The notes under the pieces: generated by a model | The model's database searches: none | Told to the model about the DNA's origin: nothing | Seen by the model: the letters and a program-made list of their open reading frames with translations, nothing else | In this document: positions 25,180 to 36,195 of the stretch, piece after piece | How positions within the stretch are numbered: the first letter of the stretch is position 1 | Layout: each line of letters starts with the position of its first letter | Assembly (NCBI GenBank): GCA_030704615.1 | Contig: CM060733.1 | Location: 70,804,001-70,868,000, forward strand | Origin: Takakia lepidozioides | Taxonomy: Eukaryota; Streptophyta; Takakiopsida; Takakiales; Takakiaceae | Length of the DNA: 64,000 nucleotides | Direction of reading: 5' to 3' | Made by a program: the position numbers and the translations under genes

Positions 25180-26345
25180 GCTACACACAAATTTTGTGGT
25201 ATTTTTGGAAATCAAATCCCTGGTGATGGCTCTGGGGTCTTTGATTGTCCGGAGTCCCCTCTAGTTGCCCCGCACCGCTAACAAGTCCACGCTTTGCCGT
25301 TTGAAGTCGTCCTGACCTGCTGTCATTCCGATGCGGCCAATTGCTTTGTTGCGATATTTCATCGCTGTACATGTTGCTTCCACCAATTGCCAAGCTCCTC
25401 GCCATGTGTTCCTACTGGACTTGAAAGGCGGGAGAAAAGAGAGATCGCAATCTGGGACTGGAACAATCGTCCTGTATTGTTTGAACATGATTAACTTACT
25501 GTTTCTGGTACCGAATTGGCAGCCTAATCTGCTGTCGATGCAGCTTCCTACGGTCATCTTGACGCCAAAGTTCCACTCCATGGTCGTCGCAGACACTGTC
25601 TAATTTCCTACGTGCTTTACCAACGATTTCCAGACAACTAACAAACTAATCTGTTTTGGCAGTACAATGCCGAAACCGCTTGTCTTATGATAAAAAACGA
25701 TCTGAAAAGAAAAGTGTACCAATATATGCATCTACAACCTTTGAAATATTTGATGATAAGTATCTTTTGGCGAGGGTACTTGCGTTCGAATTGGGAGAGG
25801 AAAGGGCTCATATGCCAGGCCTGTTCAAGGGGAGATATGGATTTGGGGTAATCAGGGAGGTTTGCACACTGGTTTTCATCTGGCGGAGATTGAATAGGGA
25901 GCGGGCGGTAGGGGAATGGAGACAAGACTGTGACTGGAGGAAAGGTAGTGAGTGAAGTCCATTATACTTGGAGGCCAGGTGTTTGAGTAGCCCACGGTAG
26001 ATGAGACCTAGACGACCGGGGTCGTTGAGGGCCTCGAGTAGTTGGGAGCCAAAAGTGCGCGAGTATGATATTATTAAGCGACTAGTACCAATGCCATAGC
26101 TGTCCGTGGGGAGTTGAGTGAAAGCATTGGGAGTGCTAGTTGGGAGACCACAAATGCGCTTAGTGAGTTGGATATTTTGTCTATCGATTTGGATGATGTC
26201 AGGGAGGGAGAAGAGAGCCGCATGGAAGGAGTATTGGACCTGTGGTTTTAGGATGGATTCTATGAACCCTTATACCCCCTTGGTGCGAATGTGTAGGGTG
26301 ATCAACCCACGCAAGGTGCTTCACAGATGTGAGCCCCCTGCGAGG
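25180..26345 (-). pseudogene. LINE reverse transcriptase, C-terminal half (downstream part of a split LINE)
   Basis: The minus strand carries the region after the LINE palm. Readable pieces include ESILKPQVQYSFHAALFSLP, TKRICGLPTSTPNAFTQL and NDPGRLGLIYRGLLKHLASK, broken by stops and frameshifts. It ends at 26345, exactly where the 13.6-kb transposon begins. It continues the LINE reading frame that stops at 39996 on the far side of that transposon. It is therefore the 3' part of the same LINE copy. Confidence 0.8.
26332..26345. repeat. Left target-site duplication of the 13.6-kb transposon
   Basis: AGCCCCCTGCGAGG here corresponds to AGC, a longer C run, then TGCCACGAGG at 39973-39995. The copies differ by the length of the C run and a three-base indel. 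Both lie inside the LINE sequence. Confidence 0.6.
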
Positions 26346-26348
26346 TTA

Positions 26349-26370
26349 GCTATTTCATGAGCATGAGCGG
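26349..26370 (+). repeat. Left terminal inverted repeat
   Basis: GCTATTTCATGAGC followed by ATGAGCGG. The right end (39941-39972) read on the minus strand gives the same 14 bases, then GGC, then ATGAGC repeated. The CATGAGC motif recurs again just inside both ends. Confidence 0.7.
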
Positions 26371-26559
26371 AGTAGCAAGACAATCGGTTTTCATGAGCAG
26401 AAGTACAAATTTTGAAAATAAAAAACATTATAAAACATTAATTTAATGCAATGTGTCAGAAAAAACAAATATATTATTCGGCACCTTGAAGGAAAAATTG
26501 TAGTTTTGAGAGTTGTGCTCATCATATTTCGTCTTCCGCTCATGCCAATTCCCAGCGAT

Positions 26560-26900
26560 ATGTGCCAAAATGGCGCCGAATTTCGCGGTAATAGGGTCCG
26601 TAACCGGAAAAAACCGCGACGTATTTCGCGGTAATAGGTCTCTCTGCGAAAAATGGTGCCGAATTCCGCGGCTATAGGTCCCCTCATGACAAGTGTGTAA
26701 GCCCAAAATTTGGAAATGTGGCGCCGAATTTCGGTACATGGTGCCGGGGATTGCACAGATGTTGGGCAGTTCTGGGCCATGTAACTGGAAATTCGGCGTC
26801 ATTTTTCCAGACACGAGTACCAGTGCATGTTGGGACTTAGCCAATTTTCGGCCCAAAATAGAGAAATTCGGCGCCATTTTTCCAAAAATGGCCCCACAAC
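26560..26900. repeat. Palindrome tract at the left end of the transposon
   Basis: Sites centred on GGCGCC or GGTGCC lie near 26,574, 26,657, 26,722, 26,796 (degenerate) and 26,872, spaced 65-83 bases apart, with flanks such as GAAATTCGGCGCCATTTTT. The GGGACTTAGCC and TTTTCGGCCC spacer parts are shared with the intronic array at 37.7-38.5 kb, so both tracts are one repeat family. Confidence 0.8.
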
Positions 26901-27034
26901 TGCTGTTGGATCTCAGTTTGAATGGAATATTGCCTCATTCCAGGAGTTTTGGGGTGTATTCATTACATTGCAAAAAAAACTGATACATGAAAATGCAATT
27001 GAAAATATCCATATGGAGGATTCCCTTTGCCCCA

Positions 27035-30000
27035 TCAATGATTTCTGGAATCCCTAAGGAGGAGTTTGTGCAGCTCGTTCACGCTCAACGCCGGTGCATG
27101 AATAAAGTCATCAATAGTCACGTTCATCCTCAACCTCTTCAGGTAAATGTAATACAGATGTTTGCACGGATAATACTTTGAACCCTTCTTTGCTTCCATC
27201 AACGAGAAGTCTGTACAATTGCAAGTCGGCTCCACTCCAATCGTAATTGTGTATACATCGTCGCGTACAGCCGAGCCGGCCGTTGCCATCCGATAAACAC
27301 GCCCAAGGCTGGGTGGAGGTACGTCCACGGAGCTCTGAATAGTGCAAGCCATCCCAAGAGCATTGGCAATCTGAGTTTCATTCAACTTGTTGGGAGGGTG
27401 TCGTCTCTTCACTCTTCCGAATCGCATTGTGGGATGTACAAAATTGTCCAATCCGTCTCTACTGGACCGAGCAGTCTGCAATGGTTGGGTCTGAGGAACC
27501 GAAAATGCGTGGGCCGGGATGTCTATGCGTTGCACCATTCAAAATCCTGCTGCAGATAGAGCATCCGCCTCATTCTAAGAGAGGCTGCAACCCGGTGCAA
27601 CAGGCCAGACGCCCGGAGGCTCCGGCATTCCCTGAATCTCGTACTTGGGTTTGCCAAGTACACAGGTCATTATGTCGTGCCTACAGAACCAAAATGTCTG
27701 CGTTGTGGCGTGAGCAAATGTGGGAGTCAAAAATCTGCCGCTGAAACAAGGTGCAGGTACAGCACCGTGTGGGTTCCTCCGAATCATCTCACCACAGCGT
27801 GCTCTCGTATCCACCCGGATGGCGCAACACTTCCCTCAAAATGTCGGCAATGTCCTCGCAATTCTCCACTGTGACTCCGACACTCTTGTCTCCACAATGG
27901 GAATGTTGTACTGCTTTACTACAGATGGCTCGTTATGTTGCCGGGGCACGCGCCCTGTGCTCAAAGGAGATGGCGATCTTGAACGTGCAGGACTTGCGGT
28001 GCTCGACGAGACTTCCTCGGGCAACATCACAGGACCACGAGGGAGCGTGCGAATATTCTTGTCAACTCGCCATGAATCCTCTTCTCCGCCAGGTGCCTCG
28101 TCAAGTCTTCGTCTCACTGGACGGGTATGAACATCTTTTTCCAAATGTTGGCCTCTTCGAAGCAATGGCGTGTCCCGAAGGCCCTCTCGCAAGGCCGCCG
28201 CCCACTTCCGAGGATTCTTCGATCTGGAGGCAGTCCGCATCAGCATTTCCTGCCTGTCCGGCCCCAAGCCCCACTGTTTCCCTTTCAAAAACTCGTTGTA
28301 CCTGCTTTGCTGCATAATTGACCTCACAATGTCCTCCGTTGTGGCAGTGAGGATGTCCACCAGATGCGCCGCAGAGGAGGCACGTCAGGAAGAGTGCACT
28401 GATTCGGCCATGTTTGTTGTGGGCATGTCGGTGTCGGAGTCGAGACACATTTCCTGCACAAGCACATGTTGAGGTTACAAGCAAGTTACAAATAATGCCA
28501 AGAATAATATTCAACGGGACGCGAATTCATGCAACTCACCTCCCGCATATAGTCGCCGAACTGGAGAAAACGATAATGCCACCATGCTAGTCAACTGACC
28601 ATTGCTCCCTTGTCTGATTTCCTTATAGCACCTGACGATGTCCACCAAGCCCGTATACATGCAAACTGTGTCTCTGCATCATCCAAGGTGGAAGCGCACT
28701 TCCACGCAAGACACATGGAACGGTGCTCCTCTCTGAAATCTGGCGCCACGAGCCTGGTTGTGTACTGCGAAAGGCTCTGCAGAAAATAGAACCCACAAGA
28801 TCTCCCATTGCCTTCCATGGGAACATTGGGGTCTTGCCCGTACACCCTTCGGATGGCAGCCCAATTTGCTTGTGCGTTGTCCGCCATGAAACCACGGAAA
28901 TTGGGAGGGGGCAATCCCGCCTTGGCCATCTGTTCATTTATTCCCTGCCAAAGAAGCATCTCTGATTGTGTGTCATCTCCTTTCATCTCACAAATAGCAA
29001 TTGTCATTAGCATCCTGCAGTGGGTGTCGTAGACATGTGCACCCATTGTCACCCACTGGTGATTTGTAATTCGCTTGATATGGTCGAACATGACCCAACT
29101 GTTTGACAAGTCCCCACTCGTCATCCTGTCGACCAGTTCGACGCCGCTGCCAGGTCCACATGTCGACATTTTGAATACGAAACAACGATCTGCCTCAATC
29201 CCTTGTCCTGGAAACCGACTTCCATGAATGTAGTCATATCCACATCGTCGCTTCACCTCCAGAATGGAGTGCATATCCGAGCCACGCCCAATTTTCTGTT
29301 TGCATGACACAATGTGGTTTTGGACATTTGGTGAACAGACGTGGGACACCGACTCCAGCAATGCCTCTATTTCCTTGTTATCGAGAGGAACTCTGTCGGA
29401 GCCGTCTTCCGACATAATTCTGGCCAACGCCATCTTATGGGCGGCTTGGAGCTGTATCTGTTTGGGTTTGGCACCCGGTCTCAACTTAACCTCCTCCTGA
29501 ACGAGCTGCTCTGCCTTGTGGGCAGCCTCCCGCGAGTTCCCCCTTGCCAATTTGTGACAATGGGAACCAACGTGTATGCAAGCTCGGGTGAGGTCAGGGA
29601 AACGGTGCAACACATAGAACTGCTTGGCATTACAAACAGACATGCAGTGTGGTGGTTCTTTGCAATGCGCACACTTAAATGTGGAGTTCGGAACCTTCTC
29701 TTGAGCTCGAAATGGTTGATGAGCTATGCCTGTCCAATCGGTCTCGTTCCTGTGACCTCTGGATTTAAAGTGGAAGCAAATTGGGGAGAAACACCGCAAC
29801 ACGCCCGCACAAACAACGTAGCGCATCCGCACACCATCGAGCATCTTCATGCTGGTGGTTTTGGTAACGCACCAAGGATGACCGTCATGTTTTCTATCCA
29901 TATCTGTCAACATTCCGGACGCCCTCGAGTAGTCCGCCCGAGGAGGGAACTCAAAGAAGATATTACCGTCGACGTCTGCGGGAAGACATGTAACCGATTT

Positions 30001-30669
30001 AATTGCGAACTTGCTGTAATCCAGCCCGGCCAGCTCCGAGCGGTGTCCCTCCATATGAAGCCCTCGCAGAATTTCAAGAATAGATCGAACTGCGGTGCTC
30101 GTGCTGGGAATATGACTCCCTCGTCCACTGACGTCCATTGAGGACTTGCCTGATCTCCAGGACGATCTCGGAACTTCCATGACCTCGTCTGAGTCAGACA
30201 GGTTGTGAACAACCCGGTTCTCGCTCGTCTTCATTGATGGGTTCGGCTCTGGATTTACTTCGTTGCGGACTTCTCTCTTTGAGGTACCCACTCTCTGATT
30301 CGCGGATTGTTTCGTTGAAGGCGCCAGGATAGAAGGTGCATTTGGCGGGCAAATGAAATCCCCAACAGCCCTGTATATGACGTTGTCTGATGGTGGAACT
30401 CGCCATTCCCTGCCATCGCCGAAATCATCGTGGAGCACAACAATACTCTCGACAACAACGCCGTTTGAGTCCTTCATTTCCTCCTCCAAAAAAACCGACC
30501 CCGATTTCAGGTGGTATCGAACGCACAGATATTTCTCCATCACCCGACAGATGTCCCCTCTGCACGGAAATGAAGCTCTATGCTCGTGAGGAGGGCAGTA
30601 CACTGTAGTGCTCGGGTTTTCCGCCATGGGAGATGTGCACACAAGACTGCCAAGATGGCGTGCGGGCAA
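27035..30669 (-). pseudogene. Mutator-like transposase with SWIM zinc finger
   Basis: A transposase would bind element ends and move the DNA. The first large exon (30669-28591, 692 codons; an inner Met at MAENPS is also possible) starts with Cys/His-rich segments (FKCAHCKEPPHC near residue 345). It then carries a catalytic core with VYDTHCRM (Asp near 548) and GFMADNAQANWAAIRRVYG (Asp near 597). RSCGFYFLQSLSQYT fits the C-x-x-H position of this superfamily, with Tyr instead of His. A second exon begins after an acceptor near 28,454 and runs to 27836 (KGKQWGLGPDRQEML). The last part (27538-27035) has a SWIM finger, CNC then CKH, in CNCTDFSL...YYPCKHLYYIYL. An in-frame TGA at 28387-28385 and the missing His suggest decay. 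The gene is divergent from the ParB gene across the 96-bp array. Confidence 0.82.
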
Positions 30670-30859
30670 GCTCCCTGGTAGAAGGGGGATGCACCGATAA
30701 GAAGGAATGCCGTGCCGATTTGTCCGAGCAACGAAGCCTGATTCAAATCTAAGGAGCCAACTATCTCAAAAATCCACAGTCAGAGTGTTAATGAACCTTG
30801 TCTCCGAAATGCGGCCCCTGGTCTTTGCGCAATAACTGCCAACGGTATGCAGTCAGAAA

Positions 30860-32325
30860 GTGGGGGGCCGTCCGGATGATGTCGGCTGAAGGGGAGAAGC
30901 CGGCACCGTGCCGTCACATTACTACCCCCGAATGGAAATTCGGCACCGAATATCCAACCGGGGCCGCACGGATGAAGTCGCCTGGGGCAAAGAGGCCGGC
31001 ACCTGTCCGACAGAGAACATCCCCTGGATGGAAATTCAGCGCCGAATTTCCATCCGGATCCCCCCAAAGGAAGTCGTGTCGGGGGGTCAGGCCGAAAACT
31101 GGCCGACATAAAAACCTCCCCGGATGGAAAAACGGCGCCGAATTTCCATCCGGGGCTGTTCGGAGGCAGTCGGGGAGGGGGGAGAGGCCGGCACCTGGCC
31201 GTCACATTTCAACCCCCGGACGGAAATTCGGCACCGAATATCCAACAGGGGACGCCCGGATGAAGTCACCTCGGGCGGAGAGGCCGGCACGTGTCCGACA
31301 GAGAGCATCCCCAGGATGGAGATTCGGCGCCGAATTTCCATCCGGGCCCCCCCAAAGGAAGTCGTGTCGGGGGGTCAGGCCGAAAACTGGCCGACATAAA
31401 AACCTCCTCGGATGGAAAAACGGCACCGAATTTCCATCCAGGGCCGTTCGGATGCAGTCGGGGAGGGGGGAGAGGCCGGCACCAGGTCGTCACATTTCAA
31501 CCCCGGACGGAAATTCGGCACCGAATATCCAACAGGGGACGCCAGGATGAAGTCGCCTCGGGCGGAGAGGACGGCACCTGTCCGACAGAGAGCATCCCCT
31601 GGGTGGAGATTCGGCGCCGAATTTCCATCCGGGCCCCCCCAAAGGAAGTCGTGTCGGGGGGTCAGGCCGAAAGCTGGTCGACATAAAAACCTCCCCGGAT
31701 GGAAAAACGGCGCCGAATTTCCATCCGGGCCCGTTCAGATGCAGTCGGGGAGGGGGAGAGGCCGGCACCTGGCCGTCACATTTCAACCCCCGGACAGAAA
31801 TTCGGCACCGAATATCCAACAGGGGACGCCAGGATGAAGTCGCCTCGGGCGGAGAGGACAGCACCTGTCCGACAGAGAGCATCCCCTGGGTGGAGATTCG
31901 GCGCCGAATTTCCATCCGGGCCCCCCCAAAGGAAGTCGTGTCGGGGGGTCAGGCCGAAAGCTGGTCGACATAAAAACCTCCCCGGATGGAAAAACCGCGC
32001 CGAATTTCCATCCGGGGCCGTTCGGATGCAGTCGGGGAGGGGGAGAGGCCGGCACCTGGCCGTCACATTTCAACCCCCGGACGGAAATTCGGCACCGAAT
32101 ATCCAACAGGGGACGCCCGGATGAAGTCGCCTCAGGCGGAGAGGACGGCACCTGTCCGAATGAGAGCGTCCCCCGGATGGAAATTCGGCGCCGAATTTCC
32201 ATCCGGGCCCCATCAAAAGAAGTCCGGTCGGGTGGTGAGGCCGAAAACTGGACGATATAAAAACCTTCCAGGATGGAAAAACGGTGCCGAATTTCCGTCC
32301 GGGGCCGTTCCGATTTCCCTCTAGC
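30860..32325. repeat. Array of 15 palindromic sites, 95-96-bp spacing, in a divergent promoter region
   Basis: Palindromes such as GGAAATTCGGCGCCGAATTT are centred at about 30944, 31040, 31136, 31232, 31328, 31424, 31519, 31615, 31711, 31806, 31902, 31998, 32093, 32189 and 32285. Three site types alternate, giving a 287-bp higher-order unit present five times. Type one reads ATTCGGCACCGAATA, type two ATTCGGCGCCGAATT and type three AAACGGCGCCGAATT. The array lies between the transposase (starting at 30669, minus) and the ParB gene (starting near 33208, plus). Because 96 is a multiple of three, long but meaningless open frames cross it on both strands. Confidence 0.96.
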
Positions 32326-32429
32326 AGTCGAGGAGTCCATGAAAAATGTGTCTAAAAGTTCAGCCACAAAACTAACAGTTTACTGTGTTTTTCTCCGAAA
32401 AACCAAACGGCCACGCTCAGAATTACCTG

Positions 32430-32960
32430 CAGGATGGTAATTCGGCGCTTAGACTTACCTGGCGGATGGAAATTCGGCGCCGAATTTCCATCCGCCAGCG
32501 ATCCGAGTTACCTGCTGGATGGAAATTCGGCGCCGAATTTCCATCCATCTGGGCTCCGAATTACCTGCATGACGGAAATTCGGCGCTTGAAATTACCTGC
32601 AGGATGGAAATTCGGCGCCGGATTTCCATCCATCTGCGCGCAGAATTACTTGCGTGACGGAAATTTCGCGCGCCACCCTACCTGGCGGATGGAAATCCGG
32701 CGCCGGATTTCCATCCATCCGCGCGCAGAATTACCTGCGTGACGGAAATTTCGCGCGCCGCCCTACCTGGCGGATGGAAATCCGGCGCCGGATTTCCATC
32801 CATCCGCGCGCAGAATTACCTGCGTGACGGAAATTTTGCGCGCCGCCCTACCTGGCGGATGGAAATCCGGCGCCGGATTTCCATTTATCCGCACTCCAAA
32901 TTACCTGCAGGATGGAAATTAGGCGCCGGATTCCATCCTGCCGCGCTCCGAATTACCTCT
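32430..32960. repeat. Second palindrome array, about 85-bp spacing
   Basis: Full palindromes are centred near 32,478, 32,531, 32,616, 32,701, 32,786 and 32,871, the last four exactly 85 bases apart. Half-sites (ACGGAAATTTCGCGCGCC and similar) alternate with them. The core GGAAATCCGGCGCCGGATTT is a variant of the first array. The spacers, with AATTACCTGC, differ from the 96-bp array. Confidence 0.92.
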
Positions 32961-33207
32961 ACGTTGGAAATTCGGGGCCAAGTTGCGTCATATTTCATCC
33001 GAAAGGGAGGGCTTCATCCGACATTTAATTGCCTAGTTGGGCATTAAATGTCCACCGCTGTCCGTTTTGATTCGGGCTGGCGATACAGGGATTCCGCGGT
33101 TGCTTCCTCAATACGTACCCTAAATCTGATGCTAAACTTGGATTAACTTCTATTGGAGGCATGTACCCCAAAAAACCGAGATCTTTTTTCTTTTTGGCTG
33201 GGACTTA

Positions 33208-36051
33208 TGCCGCCTAAAGGGCGTGGCTCTCCTGAGAGAGACCCCACATCCAAACCGCGGCGGAAGTTGAGAGCTTTGTACTTTGGACGACGGCCAATCT
33301 CTCGCATGGCCAAACTTAAGCTCCAGCAGGAGATTCCAGTGTCTTGCTCACAACCCGCGCCAACTGAAGCCGAGTACTCCCAGGCAAGCCACTTCTGCTT
33401 TCGCTTTGTTCGCTTTCGCTTTTGCTTTCGCTTTGTTGTTTCGCTTTGTTTTCGCATCTTCATCCTGGCATCACTGGAAGCGTATGGTTGCATCGCAAAA
33501 GCAGGAGCTGTTGCGAAGAATGATCAAGGTCTGAGTGGTTAAAAATTAAGGAAATCCATGCTGAGCTGAGAATAATGTCTGAGCAGATGAAGTGCCTTCA
33601 AAACATTTCACCCTGTTTTCCCGTCTTATGGAATTCCTGATCAATTGTTCATCGTGTTTCATATTACCGGTTGAGTGAACCTTACATAGTTTGCAATGCG
33701 TGTGCAAAGCCGGCAGCTCTGGAGAAGGCTGCTTGTGCATGTCATTCTTAGGCATTGGTTGGATTTGTTTTCATTGTTGTTCCATGGCACTCCATACTTC
33801 CTAAACTTGTTTTGTTTTCATTGTTGTTCCACGATTGTTGCTATGGTGGTTGCGCTGCTCGTTGCGATGCTGGTTTTGGCACCGATGTTGGTTCTCACGA
33901 TTTTGGGGAATGACAAAGTGACAACGAGCCCGACACGCTGGTGGTATCATCGACAGCTCCAACTCATCGCATGTTTGAATCGCCCAACTTGGGGCGAGAG
34001 GGAAAACTTAAACCTTTTGTTGGTGGACAGGAGGACCTGCAGCGAGAGTACGACAGAATAGGCATTGGGGAGGTTGGTGCAGGCGGCATGGCAGGTGAAG
34101 GGCATCGGATTAGGACAGTGGATCCGGCAATGGAGGATGTTGATGCACATGCAGTAGGGCCCGCCCACGCAAAGAAGAAGAAGAAAGCCAAGCACATGCA
34201 ATCCCCGGCGAGAGAGCCGTCACTGGCTGCGGAGAGGGGAGTGAGCAGTGCGCGCGAGGGTGTCAGTTCGCCTCAATCAAAGGTGGTCGTCTTGGAGGGC
34301 TCCCCTGCTGCTAGCCCTAGTAAGAAACAGAAAGCCCGTGAGAGGGCAAAAGAGAGGGCAAAAGAACAGGCGAGACAGAATGCTAGCCAGGAGGAAAGAG
34401 AAAAGGCCACTGAAGAGGCCAGGGGTGCCCAAATGACAGATGCCAATGTAAGCGAGGGACGCACAGAGATGGTGGATCCCTCCAAGACACCACAAAGAGG
34501 CAGTAACACACCGGTTAGACCATTGCGGGCAAGAGCAGCCCCTGCAATTACCCATACGGTGGAGAGTGGAGGAGAGGAAAGAACACCAGAAAGAGCACGG
34601 ATTGTGCCAGTTCAAGGTGAAGCCGGGGAGAGGGCAGTACAGACGAGGAGAGTGCTCGAGGTGGTTTCGCCGGTGGCTGACCATGTTGAGGAGGACGACA
34701 GGGAGCTTTTTGACCAGGATGACATCCTCCCGGACATCCCCAGGCCCCAAACCCGCAGCATACAGGCTGGATTTGGCGGTCCTGGTGGGCTGCCGGAGAA
34801 CCCCTCTGCAGCAGACTTCATGTCGGAGGCGGATATGAAGTTGGCCGCTGCCAAGATGTTGGAGGCAACCCACAGCAACATTGGCAGGGTGCTGGGGGCA
34901 TGGTGTACCCGGCCAAGCTTCGGATTCCCCTTTGCCGCTTGGTGTCATTGCAGGTGGTGAGACCTGCCCTCCCAGGCGATATCGACAAGCTGAAATTCTC
35001 TTTCCGGGATGGATATTAAATGGGGTCTGCCGCGTTTTACGTTTCCATTGAGAACGACCACGGAGCTTCCCGTGCCCACACTTCCGATGAGGTGGACAAA
35101 TGGGGTCCCCATTGGCAAAGGCAAAATGAGGAGTTCGAGAGAACGATTGCTACTGATCCTCTTTTCCAGCACTTGTCCGGTAAGATGTTTTACGTGTGGG
35201 ACGGCAATCATCGCCTCCTGGCATGGATGGAGCACATAGCCGAAGCCCACCCCAACGACCTCGATTGGCATTTTGCCGTGGAGTGTGTTGTGCTGAAGGT
35301 TGCAGGGCCCAAAGATCGCAGTCTTCTCAAAGCTGCAATGGCGGACATCAACTCGTAAGTTACAACGCCTCTTGCTTTTAGACCCATCCAATTGTAAGTC
35401 ATTTCATTGCGAATCCTCATATTTGTTGAAAATTCCCATTTCAGTATTGTTTGATGGAAATGTGGCATTGCGGGGTGACTAAGAATGCCTTCATTGCCAC
35501 CAACTTGTCCCATATGCTCTTCCGAGTGAAGGATGTCGGGAAGCAGGGGGTGCAAGAGTTTGCCAATTCGCTCAGTGCCGACCTCCTGCGCAAGTCGGAG
35601 GCAAAGGCAGACAGAACCTGGTATAGGCTGAGCATGGACGCCATGGTGGACTACATATTTCGGGTAAAGCTCCTCACTGTTTTGTTGAGCTAATGTGTCT
35701 CTCCTCCCCCAATAGAAGAAAAAGTGTTGAGCAGGATCTCTAATCTTATGTGCGCATTCTTGACAGACGAAAATTCAGCAGGATTTGGCACATGCGCGGA
35801 GGTTCTACATGGAGTCAGAGGAAAAGAATCTAACCCTCCTGGCACTCGAATTGTATCTCAAAGCTGCGGAGGCCAGGGCCCGCATAAAGTACAAGTTGAG
35901 GATGGTAAAGTACGTGGCCATAGCTGATCCCGCCCTTGGTGCCGACTTTCTGGTGGAGGTGGGGAAGCACTACTCCCGCGCTCTGAAGCCCACGATGACA
36001 TTGGAGAAGCTCCATCGTCTAGCCACATCCTGTGTGGATGCAACAGAAAAG
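33208..36051 (+). pseudogene. ParB/sulfiredoxin-domain protein: N-terminal half of a ParB-methyltransferase gene
   Basis: A likely first exon opens MPPKGRGSPERD at 33208. The exon from about 33,953 encodes a charged, low-complexity region with a KKKKKAK nuclear signal. The ParB-type domain follows (about 34,899-35,354): KLRIPLCRLVSLQVVRP, DIDKLKFSFRDGY and the hallmark FYVWDGNHRLLAWMEHI. In ParB/Srx folds the G-x-H/R-R box contacts a nucleotide. Further exons are 35445-35663 and 35767-36051, the latter ending ATEK at a GTGATA donor. Its phase fits the exon now inverted at 38738. A frameshift near 34,885, a TAA near 35,018 and a phase conflict at 35,445 make it a pseudogene. ParB domains are mostly bacterial and phage, but introns and context argue against contamination. 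Confidence 0.72.
33395..33455 (+). repeat. CTTTCG/CTTTTG hexanucleotide repeat
   Basis: Repeats of TTTCGC and TTTTGC types within the first intron or exon of the ParB gene; a simple-sequence tract. Confidence 0.8.
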
Positions 36052-36100
36052 GTGATACATTCTTAACCAAATTGTGGTGGCAACAACTCGTTTTTGTGGT

Positions 36101-36111
36101 GTTTGGCGCTT
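36101..36111 (+). repeat. Left inversion-breakpoint repeat
   Basis: GTTTGGCGCTT, whose exact reverse complement AAGCGCCAAAC lies at 38806-38816. The pair brackets the inverted exons, and both copies lie in intron sequence. Confidence 0.7.
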
Positions 36112-36195
36112 ACGAATATGCTGGCGGGCGGTTAATAGCTTGCGGCATGCAATTGCAATCGGGCCAGGGGACAAACTGAGCACGTGAAGGCTTAC

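Noticed and set aside
30860-32325. CRISPR-like appearance of regularly spaced palindromes
   Set aside because: Spacers are themselves repeated, the period is 96 bases, no cas genes are present and the DNA is eukaryotic.
30798-32367. Long open frames on both strands across the 96-bp array (for example 194 codons at 31783-32367, minus; 250 codons at 30798-31550, plus)
   Set aside because: The period is a multiple of three, so any frame without a stop in one unit stays open. The translations are simple repeats of the DNA array and have no protein features.
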